Assembly (NCBI GenBank): GCA_021647245.1
Contig: JAKIVC010000014.1
Span: 1-61,174, forward strand
DNA: 61,174 bases
Source: Gammaproteobacteria bacterium
GTDB taxonomy: Bacteria > Pseudomonadota > Gammaproteobacteria > RBG-16-57-12
Direction: 5' to 3'
Shown one piece after another: positions 1 through 7,670 of this stretch. How positions within the stretch are numbered: the stretch's first letter is position 1; every line of letters begins with the position of its first letter. The notes under the pieces were generated by a model, which was not told where the DNA came from, ran no database searches, and saw nothing but the letters and a program-made list of their open reading frames with translations. The position numbers and the translations under genes were made by a program.

Positions 1-26
1 TGAGGATACTTGCCGACGATACCGAC

Positions 27-473
27 TTAAGAAACTCCCTGTCTCCACACCACTGCACCCCTGTCATTGGTCAATCTAGCACAATAGATACCGCTCGCAA
101 CCAGCATTTGAATTCCCGCTCTCATCAAAGAAACTAAATTCGCCAACCTTACCCGCTGTACTGGCGCAAGTGTGCTGTTGTTTATGCGCTTACAATCTAC
201 ACTCTCTTCACGACAAGGACGCAGGGTTTTAGCGATAGGTGCATTGGCGGTAAGCAAGGCTTCACGCTTACCAGGCCAGTTGAGGTGATAACGCTCTTGC
301 GGGCCTTCAACGATGTTGCTGGATAACTCCTGACGCAACAGATCAAAGTCGATGGCCTTTTTTGGTTGCCCTTTTTCGTCCTCTGCTTCGGTGACACAGC
401 CGGGAAACAGTTCAGCCAGCTTGGCAATATTCTCTTCGGTAAAATCCGGGCTGTGTAGTTTTAGCTTTTCCAT
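27..473 (-). pseudogene. Truncated type III restriction-modification methyltransferase (Mod), N-terminal fragment
   Basis: The first ~92 residues look like the N-terminal region of type III Mod DNA methyltransferases (opening MEKLKLHSPDFTEENIAKL, later YHLNWPGKREALL). In the family this precedes the catalytic domain with its SAM-binding and DPPY motifs. Here the frame leaves the Mod sequence just after 'REESVD', where family members enter the catalytic domain. It continues for ~55 unrelated residues to a stop. No DPPY or FxGxG motif is present, so the product cannot methylate DNA. It is the last gene of a minus-strand defence operon (WYL regulator, helicase, DUF4391, GxxExxY). I do not recognise the 3' sequence that replaces the Mod body. 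The deletion or insertion point is near 197-200. The family call is from memory of Mod N-termini and is fairly secure. Confidence 0.72.
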
Positions 474-488
474 TCAAACCTCTTTTTA

Positions 489-570
489 ACCACGAAACAC
501 ACTAAATACACGAAAATAAAACATCATTATTTTTGCTTTTACCTTTCGTGTTCTTCGTGTATTTCGTGGT
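489..570. repeat. Palindromic repeat, copy 1 (downstream of the GxxExxY gene)
   Basis: The 27-nt arms 489-515 and 544-570 are inverted copies matching at 23 of 27 positions, around a ~28-nt AT-rich centre. Outer arm sequence is ACCACGAAA and its complement TTTCGTGGT. A near-identical element lies at 974-1054, so the two frame the GxxExxY gene. Transcribed, each would fold into a long hairpin. Confidence 0.85.
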
Positions 571-578
571 CAATTATT

Positions 579-959
579 TTATAAAATAATTCGTTTAATC
601 TGCACCTTAGGATAATGCCCAAAGTTCACCAACAGCCCCAGCCTTAACCCTGAGGCCTTCAAGTAATTATGCAACTGCGCCTCATGCGCTGGCGCAATCT
701 CTTGAACCGCTTTCAGTTCAAGAATGATTTTGTCATAACAGATAACGTCTGGCTGATAACGCTGTTCAAGATTATTCCCTTTATAGCTAAGCGACAAAAT
801 GGGCTGGGTAACAAAAGGGATATTTCTGTCACTTAACTCACGCTGCAAACACTCCTGATAAACGGCCTCTAAAAAACCACAACCCATTTCACGATACACC
901 TCAAAAATCGCGCCCTGAATAGCATAAGCCTCGTCCTTAAATAATAATTTTTTATCCAC
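579..959 (-). CDS. GxxExxY family protein (PDDEXK-like fold)
   Basis: 126 residues, starting at GTG. The family signature is present as GCGFLEAVY (G-x-x-E-x-x-Y) near residues 26-34. It is followed by 'PDVICYDKIILELKAV', the D-x(n)-E-x-K arrangement of PDDEXK-type nucleases (PF13366/TIGR04256). The role of this widespread family is not established; a nuclease-like activity is inferred from the fold only. The gene sits between the DUF4391 gene and the broken mod gene on the same strand, with a copy of the same palindromic repeat hugging each end (489-570 and 974-1054). This suggests it entered the operon as a unit rather than being an original component. Length matches the family norm of about 130 residues, so it looks intact. 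Confidence 0.85.
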   Translation of the reverse strand: MDKKLLFKDEAYAIQGAIFEVYREMGCGFLEAVYQECLQRELSDRNIPFVTQPILSLSYKGNNLEQRYQPDVICYDKIILELKAVQEIAPAHEAQLHNYLKASGLRLGLLVNFGHYPKVQIKRIIL

Positions 960-973
960 TAAAATCTCTCTTG

Positions 974-1054
974 ACCACGAAATACACTAAATACACGAAA
1001 ACAAAACATAATATTCTTTGCTTTACCTTTCGTGTTCTTCGTGTATTTCGTGGT
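974..1054. repeat. Palindromic repeat, copy 2 (upstream of the GxxExxY gene)
   Basis: Inverted arms at 974-1000 and 1028-1054. The right arm is identical over 27 nt to that of copy 1, and the left arm differs by one base. It ends exactly where the stop codon of the DUF4391 gene begins (1055-1057) and lies 15 bp upstream of the GTG of the GxxExxY gene. Confidence 0.85.
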
Positions 1055-1744
1055 TCATGCTTTTAATCTTTCAATTGCTTGCTTTAGCTCTCGTAGTTCG
1101 GTATTCAGCTCGACCTTTCGATTAAACTGCTTCTCTCTGTTCATTCGTGTTTCCAGTTTTTTACAGGCTTGCTGCTGAGCGCACAGCGATTGTATCCGCG
1201 CCACCTGTTCTTTGAGGTTTTCACCTTGGCGCGGTGGATACGGTATAACCGCTTGCAGAAGCTGCTCATACAGCGCGGCTAAATTCAGCGCCACCGGCAG
1301 TTCAAATCTTGGGCTGTTTTCTGGCTGCCACTCGCTGGCAAAATAGGCCTCGACCACCCAGAGCTTGGCATCGGCATCGCTGGGGCGTTTATAGCCAACA
1401 ACCGTTTTAATCTGCTGGTTATAAAGCAGTTGATAGATGATAGGAATACGCACGCGTTTATCAATCGCATATAACACCGCGTCATCCAGCTCTGGCGTTT
1501 TGAGCCGTAATTCGATCACGGCAATTTCAGCAATGCCCTGCTTAGCGGGCAGATTGATGGTTTCAGGTGCCAACACATAGCGCCAAATGATTTTATCCAA
1601 CTGACGGACAAATTTTTCTTTTAACTTCTGCCCGACCTTGGCTTGCTGGTAAATTTTAGCCTTGGGGATCACTTTGTTATAGGCCGCTTTGGCGGGGAAT
1701 TGATAGAGCGGTGCTGTCATTTGGATTGGCATATTCATCGTCAT
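1055..1744 (-). CDS. DUF4391 domain protein of a defence operon
   Basis: 229 residues resembling DUF4391 (PF14335): a proline/tyrosine-rich start, the 'IAVIELRLKTPELDDAVLYAID' region, and a charged C-terminal helix (about residues 180-229) that may form a coiled coil. The family is known mainly from restriction-modification-like clusters, encoded between a helicase and a methyltransferase, as here. Its biochemical role is not established. The start codon overlaps the helicase stop (ATGA, 1741-1744), so the two are probably translationally coupled. The alternating start ATG-ACG-ATG-AAT-ATG leaves the exact first residue uncertain by up to four residues. Confidence 0.78.
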   Translation of the reverse strand: MTMNMPIQMTAPLYQFPAKAAYNKVIPKAKIYQQAKVGQKLKEKFVRQLDKIIWRYVLAPETINLPAKQGIAEIAVIELRLKTPELDDAVLYAIDKRVRIPIIYQLLYNQQIKTVVGYKRPSDADAKLWVVEAYFASEWQPENSPRFELPVALNLAALYEQLLQAVIPYPPRQGENLKEQVARIQSLCAQQQACKKLETRMNREKQFNRKVELNTELRELKQAIERLKA

Positions 1745-4700
1745 GGCGTGGCCTGTACCACCATAAAGCAGATCAACTCAAAATCATTCAAACCACTGAT
1801 GGTATTGCGTAGCGCAGTGCTAGCACTACTCCCCGAAAAAAGGCTGTCGATGTCTTTCTCTTCTTTTAGCTCAATGATGGAACCGATAGCTTGATCGAGC
1901 AACTCGGAATAGACCGCCATGTCGCGCCCATCCTGGGTGGCCTGATTAAAGATGGAACAGGCCGCTTGCAGTGGTTGATTTCGACCTTTGCTGGCAGCAC
2001 GCACTTTATCTAACAACGGTTTGACTTCGGTGTGGTTGATCAGTACCTCGCCGTCTTGCCCCATATAGACCAGATAATATGGGTGTAGGCGATTTTGCTG
2101 ATTGATGTTGATGCCGTGATTGCGATTACGCAGCACAAAAATCACCCCCGGCAGTAACCCCCGTTCAGGATCGGCGGGTAGCACCGCGTGCATACCGCTG
2201 GGCATATTGGCCAGATCGCCATTTTGCTTGATGTAGTTAAGCAGATCCATGCGGAAGTCATTCAAACCGAGGTCAGTAATGGAGACACCGGTTTTGAGGT
2301 CTTCCATCTCGATCACCTCATCCTGTAAACGACGTAGCTGCTCCTTGCGGTAGGAGACATCATTGGATTGGGTATTGAGCACATTATCATCTGCTGTGGC
2401 CGTGAGGTCGGTGATGACCATGCGATTTTCAACCCGCTCTTTGAGATTGATGTATTCATCAAGCGTGATGTCTGGCCAGTAGTTCACTAGCTGGATGCAC
2501 TTGTTTTTGGAACCGATACGGTCGATGCGCCCAAAGCGCTGAATGATACGCACCGGGTTCCAGTGAATATCGTAGTTAATCAGGTAATCACCATCTTGCA
2601 GATTTTGGCCTTCGGAGATGCAGTCGGTACCAATGAGAATATCTATCTCATCAGGTTCGTTAGGTAACACGGCGGCTTTTTCTTTGGAGATGGGTGAGAA
2701 CAGGGTTAACAGTGATTGAAAGTCGTAGCCTTTTTTAAGCGTCGATTTAGGGCTATCGCTGCCAGTGACTTTAGCCGTGTGCAGGCCACGTGTTTTGAGC
2801 GTGTGTGCTGCAATGTTGTCGTAAAGATAGTTTGCCGTGTCTGCAAAGGCGGTGAAGATGATGATCTTTTTATTACCGGGGTTAATCGGCGAGGCCAGCT
2901 TGCTTTCGATCTGTGTTTTGAGGTGTTGAAGTTTGGCATCATCCTGTGGTGTCACTTTGTGCATTTCATCCAGCAGGGCCTCAATAACCACTAAATCAGC
3001 GCTGAGGTCGTGCTGCCAGGCGGGCAAGTCCATATCATGCAGGCTGATTTTGATCTTTTTACCAATGGTCGTATCATCAAGGCTGGCATCGTCCAAATTC
3101 GGCAGGTCATCGTCGTCAAATTCAGCATTTTCAAACGCGGTGGCGATATCGTCAAAATCGGTGTCACTACCTGTTTTGTTGAATTCGTCTATTTTTTCTA
3201 GTGTGTTTAGGTGGCGACGTTGTAGATGTTGCAAAGTCATGCGGAAGGCGTGAACCGAACTTTCCAAACGTTTGAGAAGATTGGTGGTCATGAGTGCTTG
3301 CAGACTTCTTTCTCTGTCTACTTGGCGCAGTTTACCTCTGCCACCCTCTACCTCGGTGTCGTAAAGCGCTTCATATTTGGCTAAGCGACTCGGCAGGATA
3401 TAGCTAACCGGCGCATACACCGACAGATTCAACGATGAAAGTTGGGCAAAAATTTCATTGAAGCCAATAACATCTTCACGTTGTGTCAGTGGGCTATGAA
3501 CTGATATTGGCTTGAGGCGCTCAGGGAATTTCCCAATCTCAGCCGTATCGTAAAAAGTTTCAATATGTTTACGCGAACGGGCAATGGTGACGCTATCTAG
3601 CAGCTCGAAGAAATCAAAATCCAGGGCATTCAATATCGCCCCGGCGCTGCGATCTTCCGCTGGCAATGTCGTCCAATGGTTAAAAGCGGCTTGTGCCTTG
3701 CGAAAAACTTCATCGATACCCTTTTCGGTACGTAGTTTTTTGGTGAGATTTTCAGAATCGCCTTCATAGGCTAACGCGAGTTGGTTTTTTAAATCCGTAA
3801 AACGATTATTAACCGGCGTGGCCGAGAGCATCAAAACCTTGGTTTTTACCCCCGCCTTGATGACGGCATTCATCAACCGCTGATAACGGGTCTCACGATC
3901 TTTATAGACATCGTTGTTACGAAAGTTATGCGACTCATCGATCACCACCAGATCATAGTTGCCCCAGTTGATACGATTAAGCGGCATTCCAAAGGAGTCA
4001 CCCGAGGTGCGTTGTAGATCGGTATGGCAAAGCACATCGTAATTAAAACGATCTTTAGCAAAGATATTGGTGGTGAGATTGCTATTGTAGTTAAGCCAGT
4101 TGTCGGCCAATTTTTTAGGGCATAGCACCAGCACAGACTTGTTGCGCAGCTCGTAGTATTTAACCACCGCCAGTGCTGAAAAAGTTTTCCCTAAACCAAC
4201 ACTATCTGCCAATATGCAACCGCTGTATGTTTCCAGCTTGTTGATGATGCCGGTGGCCGCATCGCGCTGGAAGTTGAAAAGCTTGCTCCAGATAAGTGTG
4301 TCTTGATAACCGGTGCGCTCATTGGGTAATACATCTTCTGAAATATCTTCCAGAAACTCATTAAACAGGTTGTAAAGCATCAGGAAGTAGATGCGTTCAG
4401 GCGAGTTTTCACGGTAGACCGAGGCGATGTGGTCACGCAGCCTGTCGGTTACGTCATCCAGCTTGTCAGTATCATTCCAAATTTGATCAAACAGGGTGAT
4501 GTATCGCCCCGTCATGGATGGATCATCCATTTTATTCACAAAGTTGGAAACGGCATCGCCTTGCTGATAACCCAGATCTACTGCTGTAAACCCTTGCAAT
4601 GGTTGATAGACAGATTCAGCCTGTTGATTTTGTACGCTGGCGAATTGCTGCATAGGGGCTTGGGTGCGGTTGGAGCGAAAACGAGCTTTGCGCCGCATCC

Positions 4701-5031
4701 AGTCTGCACACTCTTTGGCTATGACCCGTTGAGTCAGTTTATTCTTGAGCTGTATTTCAAACTCGGTGCCGTAGATACTACGTTCCCGTTCATTCTTTGG
4801 GATAAGAAATTCTCGACGTTCTTTCTTGACCTTATCGGTAACTTCTTCTGGCACGAACGTAGGGGATGTGAATATAAATTCCAGTGATTCAATGCTTTCA
4901 AGCTCTCTCTTCAAGGCTTCATAGGCATAGATAGAAAAACAGGAGGCCGCAATTTTCAGCCTAGCACCCGGCTTGATGGTCTGCTTCAGGTTGTCTCCTA
5001 AGAGCTGGTTTATATTATCAATAAAATCCAT
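1741..5031 (-). CDS. Large SF2/SNF2-like DNA helicase of a defence operon
   Basis: 1,096 residues. Helicase motifs in order: motif I 'ADSVGLGKTF' near residue 278, Walker B 'VVIDESH' near 363, motif III 'LSATP' near 402, and motif VI 'QRFGRIDRIG' near 833. This gives an ATP-dependent SNF2-class translocase. The first ~60 residues ('LKIAASCFSIYAYEAL') resemble the phospholipase D-like N-terminal module of anti-phage helicases, but no full HKD motif is evident. A long insertion between the RecA lobes (about residues 540-720) is acidic. The gene follows the WYL regulator by 11 bp and overlaps the DUF4391 gene by 4 bp, forming one operon. By analogy with helicase-DUF4391-Mod-Res clusters, it probably acts on foreign DNA together with a methyltransferase that is now broken. 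It looks intact itself. Confidence 0.85.
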   Translation of the reverse strand: MDFIDNINQLLGDNLKQTIKPGARLKIAASCFSIYAYEALKRELESIESLEFIFTSPTFVPEEVTDKVKKERREFLIPKNERERSIYGTEFEIQLKNKLTQRVIAKECADWMRRKARFRSNRTQAPMQQFASVQNQQAESVYQPLQGFTAVDLGYQQGDAVSNFVNKMDDPSMTGRYITLFDQIWNDTDKLDDVTDRLRDHIASVYRENSPERIYFLMLYNLFNEFLEDISEDVLPNERTGYQDTLIWSKLFNFQRDAATGIINKLETYSGCILADSVGLGKTFSALAVVKYYELRNKSVLVLCPKKLADNWLNYNSNLTTNIFAKDRFNYDVLCHTDLQRTSGDSFGMPLNRINWGNYDLVVIDESHNFRNNDVYKDRETRYQRLMNAVIKAGVKTKVLMLSATPVNNRFTDLKNQLALAYEGDSENLTKKLRTEKGIDEVFRKAQAAFNHWTTLPAEDRSAGAILNALDFDFFELLDSVTIARSRKHIETFYDTAEIGKFPERLKPISVHSPLTQREDVIGFNEIFAQLSSLNLSVYAPVSYILPSRLAKYEALYDTEVEGGRGKLRQVDRERSLQALMTTNLLKRLESSVHAFRMTLQHLQRRHLNTLEKIDEFNKTGSDTDFDDIATAFENAEFDDDDLPNLDDASLDDTTIGKKIKISLHDMDLPAWQHDLSADLVVIEALLDEMHKVTPQDDAKLQHLKTQIESKLASPINPGNKKIIIFTAFADTANYLYDNIAAHTLKTRGLHTAKVTGSDSPKSTLKKGYDFQSLLTLFSPISKEKAAVLPNEPDEIDILIGTDCISEGQNLQDGDYLINYDIHWNPVRIIQRFGRIDRIGSKNKCIQLVNYWPDITLDEYINLKERVENRMVITDLTATADDNVLNTQSNDVSYRKEQLRRLQDEVIEMEDLKTGVSITDLGLNDFRMDLLNYIKQNGDLANMPSGMHAVLPADPERGLLPGVIFVLRNRNHGININQQNRLHPYYLVYMGQDGEVLINHTEVKPLLDKVRAASKGRNQPLQAACSIFNQATQDGRDMAVYSELLDQAIGSIIELKEEKDIDSLFSGSSASTALRNTISGLNDFELICFMVVQATP

Positions 5032-5042
5032 ACCAGCCTCCC

Positions 5043-5912
5043 TTAACCATCGTGCCCTGGAGCAAGCGTCAGGTTTCCCACGCCATACAATGCGGCTCTA
5101 TTACGTAACCACAATTGATACTCTCCACCCTTCAGGCTGTGGCCTTCAGTACAATCCACATTCCAACGCCGGAGCACATAACCTGCAACTGCCGCCCGCA
5201 CATTTTGTTTGAGCACCCCGTCAATCATGTCGTAATCCAACTCAATCGCTTGCGTGTGTTTAATGTTGGGGTGTGGTACCAACTCCATTTCAACAATGCG
5301 ATTCCACTGAATATCGTGCTTTAAGTCTTCATGTTCCTGAACAGGCTCATCCAACAGCTTCACCTTAGTGATCCGGGTGATAACAAAGTCTCCAAACCGG
5401 CCATTTTTCCGGTCATAGGTTCTCGCATGCCAGCGCAAACCGTTATCAACGAGCACATGAGGAACAACTTCTCGACTAGATGAGCCAGAACTCGTTGAGC
5501 AATACTCTATTTTCACCGCTTTGCGCTGATGAATAGCGCGGGTAATAACAGAAAGTACATCCAACTTTGGCTTATTGAGTTTTGACGGAGTTTCACAGGC
5601 AAGGATCGAATGCTGAGGCTCAACAAAGCCCTCACCGACCCCTTGTGATAGCGATGCTAATACCTGAGAGGAGTTGTATTCGAATAAAGGTTTAAAGCCA
5701 TCGGTACGCAGATAAGACTTTGTTTTTGTGTCATAACTTAAATTATCAGGCGCACACTCATTATAGATAATGATATCCCGCGTAGCCGCCGCCGACTTTA
5801 TTCCGAAGCGCTTGATTAAGTCACTCCGCCCCACATCCCCCAAAAAATAGGCTCGGAAGTCTATATGCAGCAGGCGCTCTCTTTGAGCTTGCTTAATGTC
5901 TGAAAGTATCAC
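5043..5912 (-). CDS. WYL-domain transcriptional regulator, CapW/BrxR type
   Basis: 289 residues from a GTG at 5912. I prefer this start because a strong SD (AGAGGGG) lies five bases upstream and CapW/BrxR proteins start near 'SDIKQAQRERL'. A longer frame begins at ATG 5960. The N-terminal winged helix is about residues 1-75 ('DVGRSDLIKRFGIKSAAATRDI'). The WYL domain is in the middle ('RKAVKIEYCS', 'PHVLVDNGLRWHARTYDR'), followed by a C-terminal WCX-like part. Family members repress CBASS, BREX and related defence operons and are thought to release DNA upon phage-associated ligands. Here it is first in the helicase operon and divergent from the 57-residue/YdjM/HNH-SAVED genes, so one regulator may have controlled both directions. 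Confidence 0.85.
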   Translation of the reverse strand: MILSDIKQAQRERLLHIDFRAYFLGDVGRSDLIKRFGIKSAAATRDIIIYNECAPDNLSYDTKTKSYLRTDGFKPLFEYNSSQVLASLSQGVGEGFVEPQHSILACETPSKLNKPKLDVLSVITRAIHQRKAVKIEYCSTSSGSSSREVVPHVLVDNGLRWHARTYDRKNGRFGDFVITRITKVKLLDEPVQEHEDLKHDIQWNRIVEMELVPHPNIKHTQAIELDYDMIDGVLKQNVRAAVAGYVLRRWNVDCTEGHSLKGGEYQLWLRNRAALYGVGNLTLAPGHDG

Positions 5913-6000
5913 TCTAACCCCTCTAATATCACTACCAGAGGTATTTTGCCCTAAAAACATCCGTCTTGCGAATCTTTTTTATCCTTGCATCTTTTTTGTT

Positions 6001-6058
6001 CTTTACAAGATCAATATGATCCTATTATGATTTGTAAAACTAAAGAAAGGCTTTAGTT
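6001..6058. promoter_or_regulatory. Divergent intergenic region with candidate regulator-binding dyads
   Basis: Between the WYL regulator and the small gene at 6087 lie two inverted repeats. TTTACAA (6002-6008) pairs with TTGTAAA (6032-6038). AACTAAAG (6038-6045) pairs with CTTTAGTT (6051-6058) around a 5-nt centre. Between them ATCATA-type hexamers recur. CapW/BrxR regulators bind palindromic operators in such positions. Assignment to this regulator is inference. Confidence 0.45.
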
Positions 6059-6086
6059 AACTCACAAAATATAGGAATCAAAAATC

Positions 6087-6260
6087 ATGGCTACCAATCC
6101 TCCCAAAGGTGACGATCACAGAAACGGCGCTGTTCGAGGCCGCTCCCAAACACAAACCCCTTCGGGGCACTACGTGAAGCGGGATAGCGACACTGGTCGT
6201 TTTATGGACGTTAAAACAACTGACAAGACACCTTTCAAGGGTGTTAGGAAAGAGAAGTAA
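6087..6260 (+). CDS. Small conserved basic protein, 57 residues
   Basis: An open frame from ATG 6087 to TAA 6258-6260 encodes 57 hydrophilic residues rich in Lys, Arg, Gly and Thr. Recognisable blocks are 'HRNGAVRGRSQTQTPSGHY' and 'VKRDSDTGRFMDVK', followed by 'TPFKGVRKEK'. I recall similarly short proteins, with the blocks HR-GAV--RSQ and KRD--TGRFMDVK, in accessory regions. No function is known to me. It has no membrane segment, no cysteine and no signal peptide. It lies 2 bp before the YdjM-like gene and is clearly co-transcribed with it and with the HNH-SAVED remnant. Conserved wording plus the tight operon make it a real gene despite its size. Confidence 0.75.
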   Translation: MATNPPKGDDHRNGAVRGRSQTQTPSGHYVKRDSDTGRFMDVKTTDKTPFKGVRKEK

Positions 6261-6262
6261 CC

Positions 6263-6637
6263 ATGGCGAATGGAAAAACACACCTAGTCGTTGGTGGACT
6301 AACAGGATTAGCCGTTGCACTAGCCGATCACCCTGCTAAATCAAACGCTATTAGCCATCATCCTCTTACGGCTGTGGGCGTCGGTGCATTTTTTGGGAAA
6401 CTGCCTGACACCATCGAGCCTTCTTTGAGAAACCCTCATCACAGGCAGTTCTTTCATAGCATTGCCTTTTTAAGCGCCACAGGATACGCGTTCAAAAAAG
6501 CCTATAACTGGGAATCTGAAAATGATTGGGAATCCTTACTTCGAGGCTTCGCGCTAGTCGCTACTGGTGCATATATTAGCCACTTGGTGGTTGATTCTTT
6601 CTCTAGTCGATCCCTTCCCGTTATTGGCAAGCTTTGA
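6263..6637 (+). CDS. YdjM-like membrane-associated metal-dependent hydrolase
   Basis: 124 residues resembling the PF04307 family (YdjM, LexA-regulated inner-membrane hydrolase). It has an N-terminal 'MANGKTHLVVGGLTG' with the conserved early histidine, a 'GKLPDTIEPSLRNPHHRQFFHS' block carrying Asp and His residues expected to bind metal, and a C-terminal 'GAYISHLVVDSFS' with another His-Asp pair. One or two hydrophobic segments (about residues 7-22 and 93-108) fit membrane association. It is shorter than E. coli YdjM. It is sandwiched between the 57-residue protein and the HNH-SAVED remnant, with a stop codon that almost touches the next start. An accessory role in a CBASS-like system is inferred from that neighbourhood only. 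Confidence 0.75.
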   Translation: MANGKTHLVVGGLTGLAVALADHPAKSNAISHHPLTAVGVGAFFGKLPDTIEPSLRNPHHRQFFHSIAFLSATGYAFKKAYNWESENDWESLLRGFALVATGAYISHLVVDSFSSRSLPVIGKL

Positions 6638-6648
6638 GGGATATCACT

Positions 6649-7067
6649 GTGAGCAAACAGGAAGTTACCCATAATCGCCATATCAAGCTTCCTGTTCAAT
6701 TGATGCTGTGGGGAAAATCAGCTGGGCGCTGTCAATTTGAGGGCTGCAACAAACGCCTATGGGAAAATGGAGTGACTAAAGAAATTGATGAGGAGCATAT
6801 CAACGACCTAAGAAACCTCATGTTGGCATGTCATGAATGCCATACATTAATCGACGAAGACAAGGATGGGGAAAAAATATTCTGTCTCGCTTCTCTTAAA
6901 GATGAAAAAAGATCACGAGGAGAGAGTCGATCTGGCGGCATCAATTACACCCAACAAAAAAAGCCATATTCTTCTATATGGGGCCAATATTGGAGAACAC
7001 ACCTCACCCATTAATTACAAGGCCGCCACTGAGGCAATATTCCCAGGCCACTACCCTGCCGAGCATC
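6649..7067 (+). pseudogene. HNH-SAVED (Cap5-like) CBASS effector, broken remnant
   Basis: GTG start at 6649 with SD GAGGG. The first residues 'SKQEVTHNRHIKLPVQLMLWGKSAGRCQF' then 'EGCNKRLWENGVTKEI' match the N-terminus of HNH endonucleases fused to SAVED domains. These cleave DNA when SAVED binds a cyclic oligonucleotide. Three lesions are visible. The segment carrying the catalytic 'AHI' histidine between 'VTKEI' and 'DEEHINDLRNLML' is missing. A homopolymer of six A near 6874-6880 shifts the frame: 'DGEKIFC' in one frame, 'GKKYSVSLLLKMKKDHEERV' in the next. The gene also stops being recognisable after 'FPGHYPAEHHA' near 7067, where the antisense neighbour begins. About 130 residues of an expected 400 or more remain. 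It must be inactive. No CD-NTase gene is present in the window. Confidence 0.75.
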
Positions 7068-7339
7068 ATGCACTCGGGCTTGTTCGCAGCCCAATTAAAT
7101 TGAAGCCGCTTTTGACCTGCCGAAACCGCCATCACTTTAGCCAGTACCTCGGAGACTTCTCCTTTCTTGATACCCGCACTTTTTGCCTTCCCTAGATAGT
7201 AGTTGCTACAAGGCGCGCAGTCGAGCGCCATAGCTGCCGCAAGCCCGACAAGCAGTTCTGTTTTCTCGTCCAGAAACTCATTATCGTGGGTGGACTCGTA
7301 GAACTGCTCATAGGCTTGTTGTTGTTTTTCCGTCAACAT
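7004..7339 (-). CDS. Carboxymuconolactone decarboxylase (AhpD-like) family protein, C-terminus altered
   Basis: 111 residues. The core 'TELLVGLAAAMALDCAPCSNYYLGKAKSAG' carries the CxxC of AhpD-like carboxymuconolactone decarboxylase family proteins, followed by the helical 'KKGEVSEVLAKVMAVSAGQKRLQ'. Such proteins often act as alkylhydroperoxidase-type thiol reductants; the substrate here is unknown. The last ~20 residues (after 'NWAANKPE') are read from the antisense of the HNH-SAVED remnant. The original C-terminus was therefore lost at the deletion junction near 7065-7075 and the gene now overlaps the remnant. The core with its CxxC is intact, so activity is possible. It is not obviously linked to the toxin-antitoxin pair upstream. 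Confidence 0.68.
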   Translation of the reverse strand: MLTEKQQQAYEQFYESTHDNEFLDEKTELLVGLAAAMALDCAPCSNYYLGKAKSAGIKKGEVSEVLAKVMAVSAGQKRLQFNWAANKPECMMLGRVVAWEYCLSGGLVING

Positions 7340-7351
7340 ACCCAGTAGCCA

Positions 7352-7660
7352 TTAACGAGAAGCGTGGCCGGTATCGGGCTGCACCTGAATTTTCAACCCA
7401 AGACCATGCACAAGCTTAACGAAGCTGGAAAGTTTTGGATTACCGCTGCTGGAGAGCATTTTATACATGCTCTCACGACCGAGCGAGGCTCGTTCCGCCA
7501 GACCGGAAATACCATCTTCTTGCGCTTCCGCAATATTGCGTAGCGCCATCAACACAACGGCAGGGTCATCACCTTCCAGTGCTTCATTTAGATATTCACT
7601 GGCAACATCCAGGTCTTTCAGCATCTCTGTATGTGTTTGTCGTACGTTACGGGTCGCCAT
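7352..7660 (-). CDS. Antitoxin of a HI1419/HI1420-type (HigBA-like) addiction module
   Basis: 102 residues from ATG 7660, preceded by SD GAGGTG. The longer in-frame start at 7681 would lie inside the toxin gene. The sequence 'ASEYLNEALEGDDPAVVLMALRNIAEAQEDG' followed by the helix-turn-helix 'GLAERASLGRESMYKMLSSSGNPKLSSFVKLV' is typical of the 'probable addiction module antidote' family (TIGR02684). It should bind and neutralise the adjacent toxin and repress the operon. Toxin-first order and the 10-bp gap fit this class. It lies in the eroded island, where such pairs often persist. Confidence 0.9.
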   Translation of the reverse strand: MATRNVRQTHTEMLKDLDVASEYLNEALEGDDPAVVLMALRNIAEAQEDGISGLAERASLGRESMYKMLSSSGNPKLSSFVKLVHGLGLKIQVQPDTGHASR

Positions 7661-7670
7661 TAATTTCACC

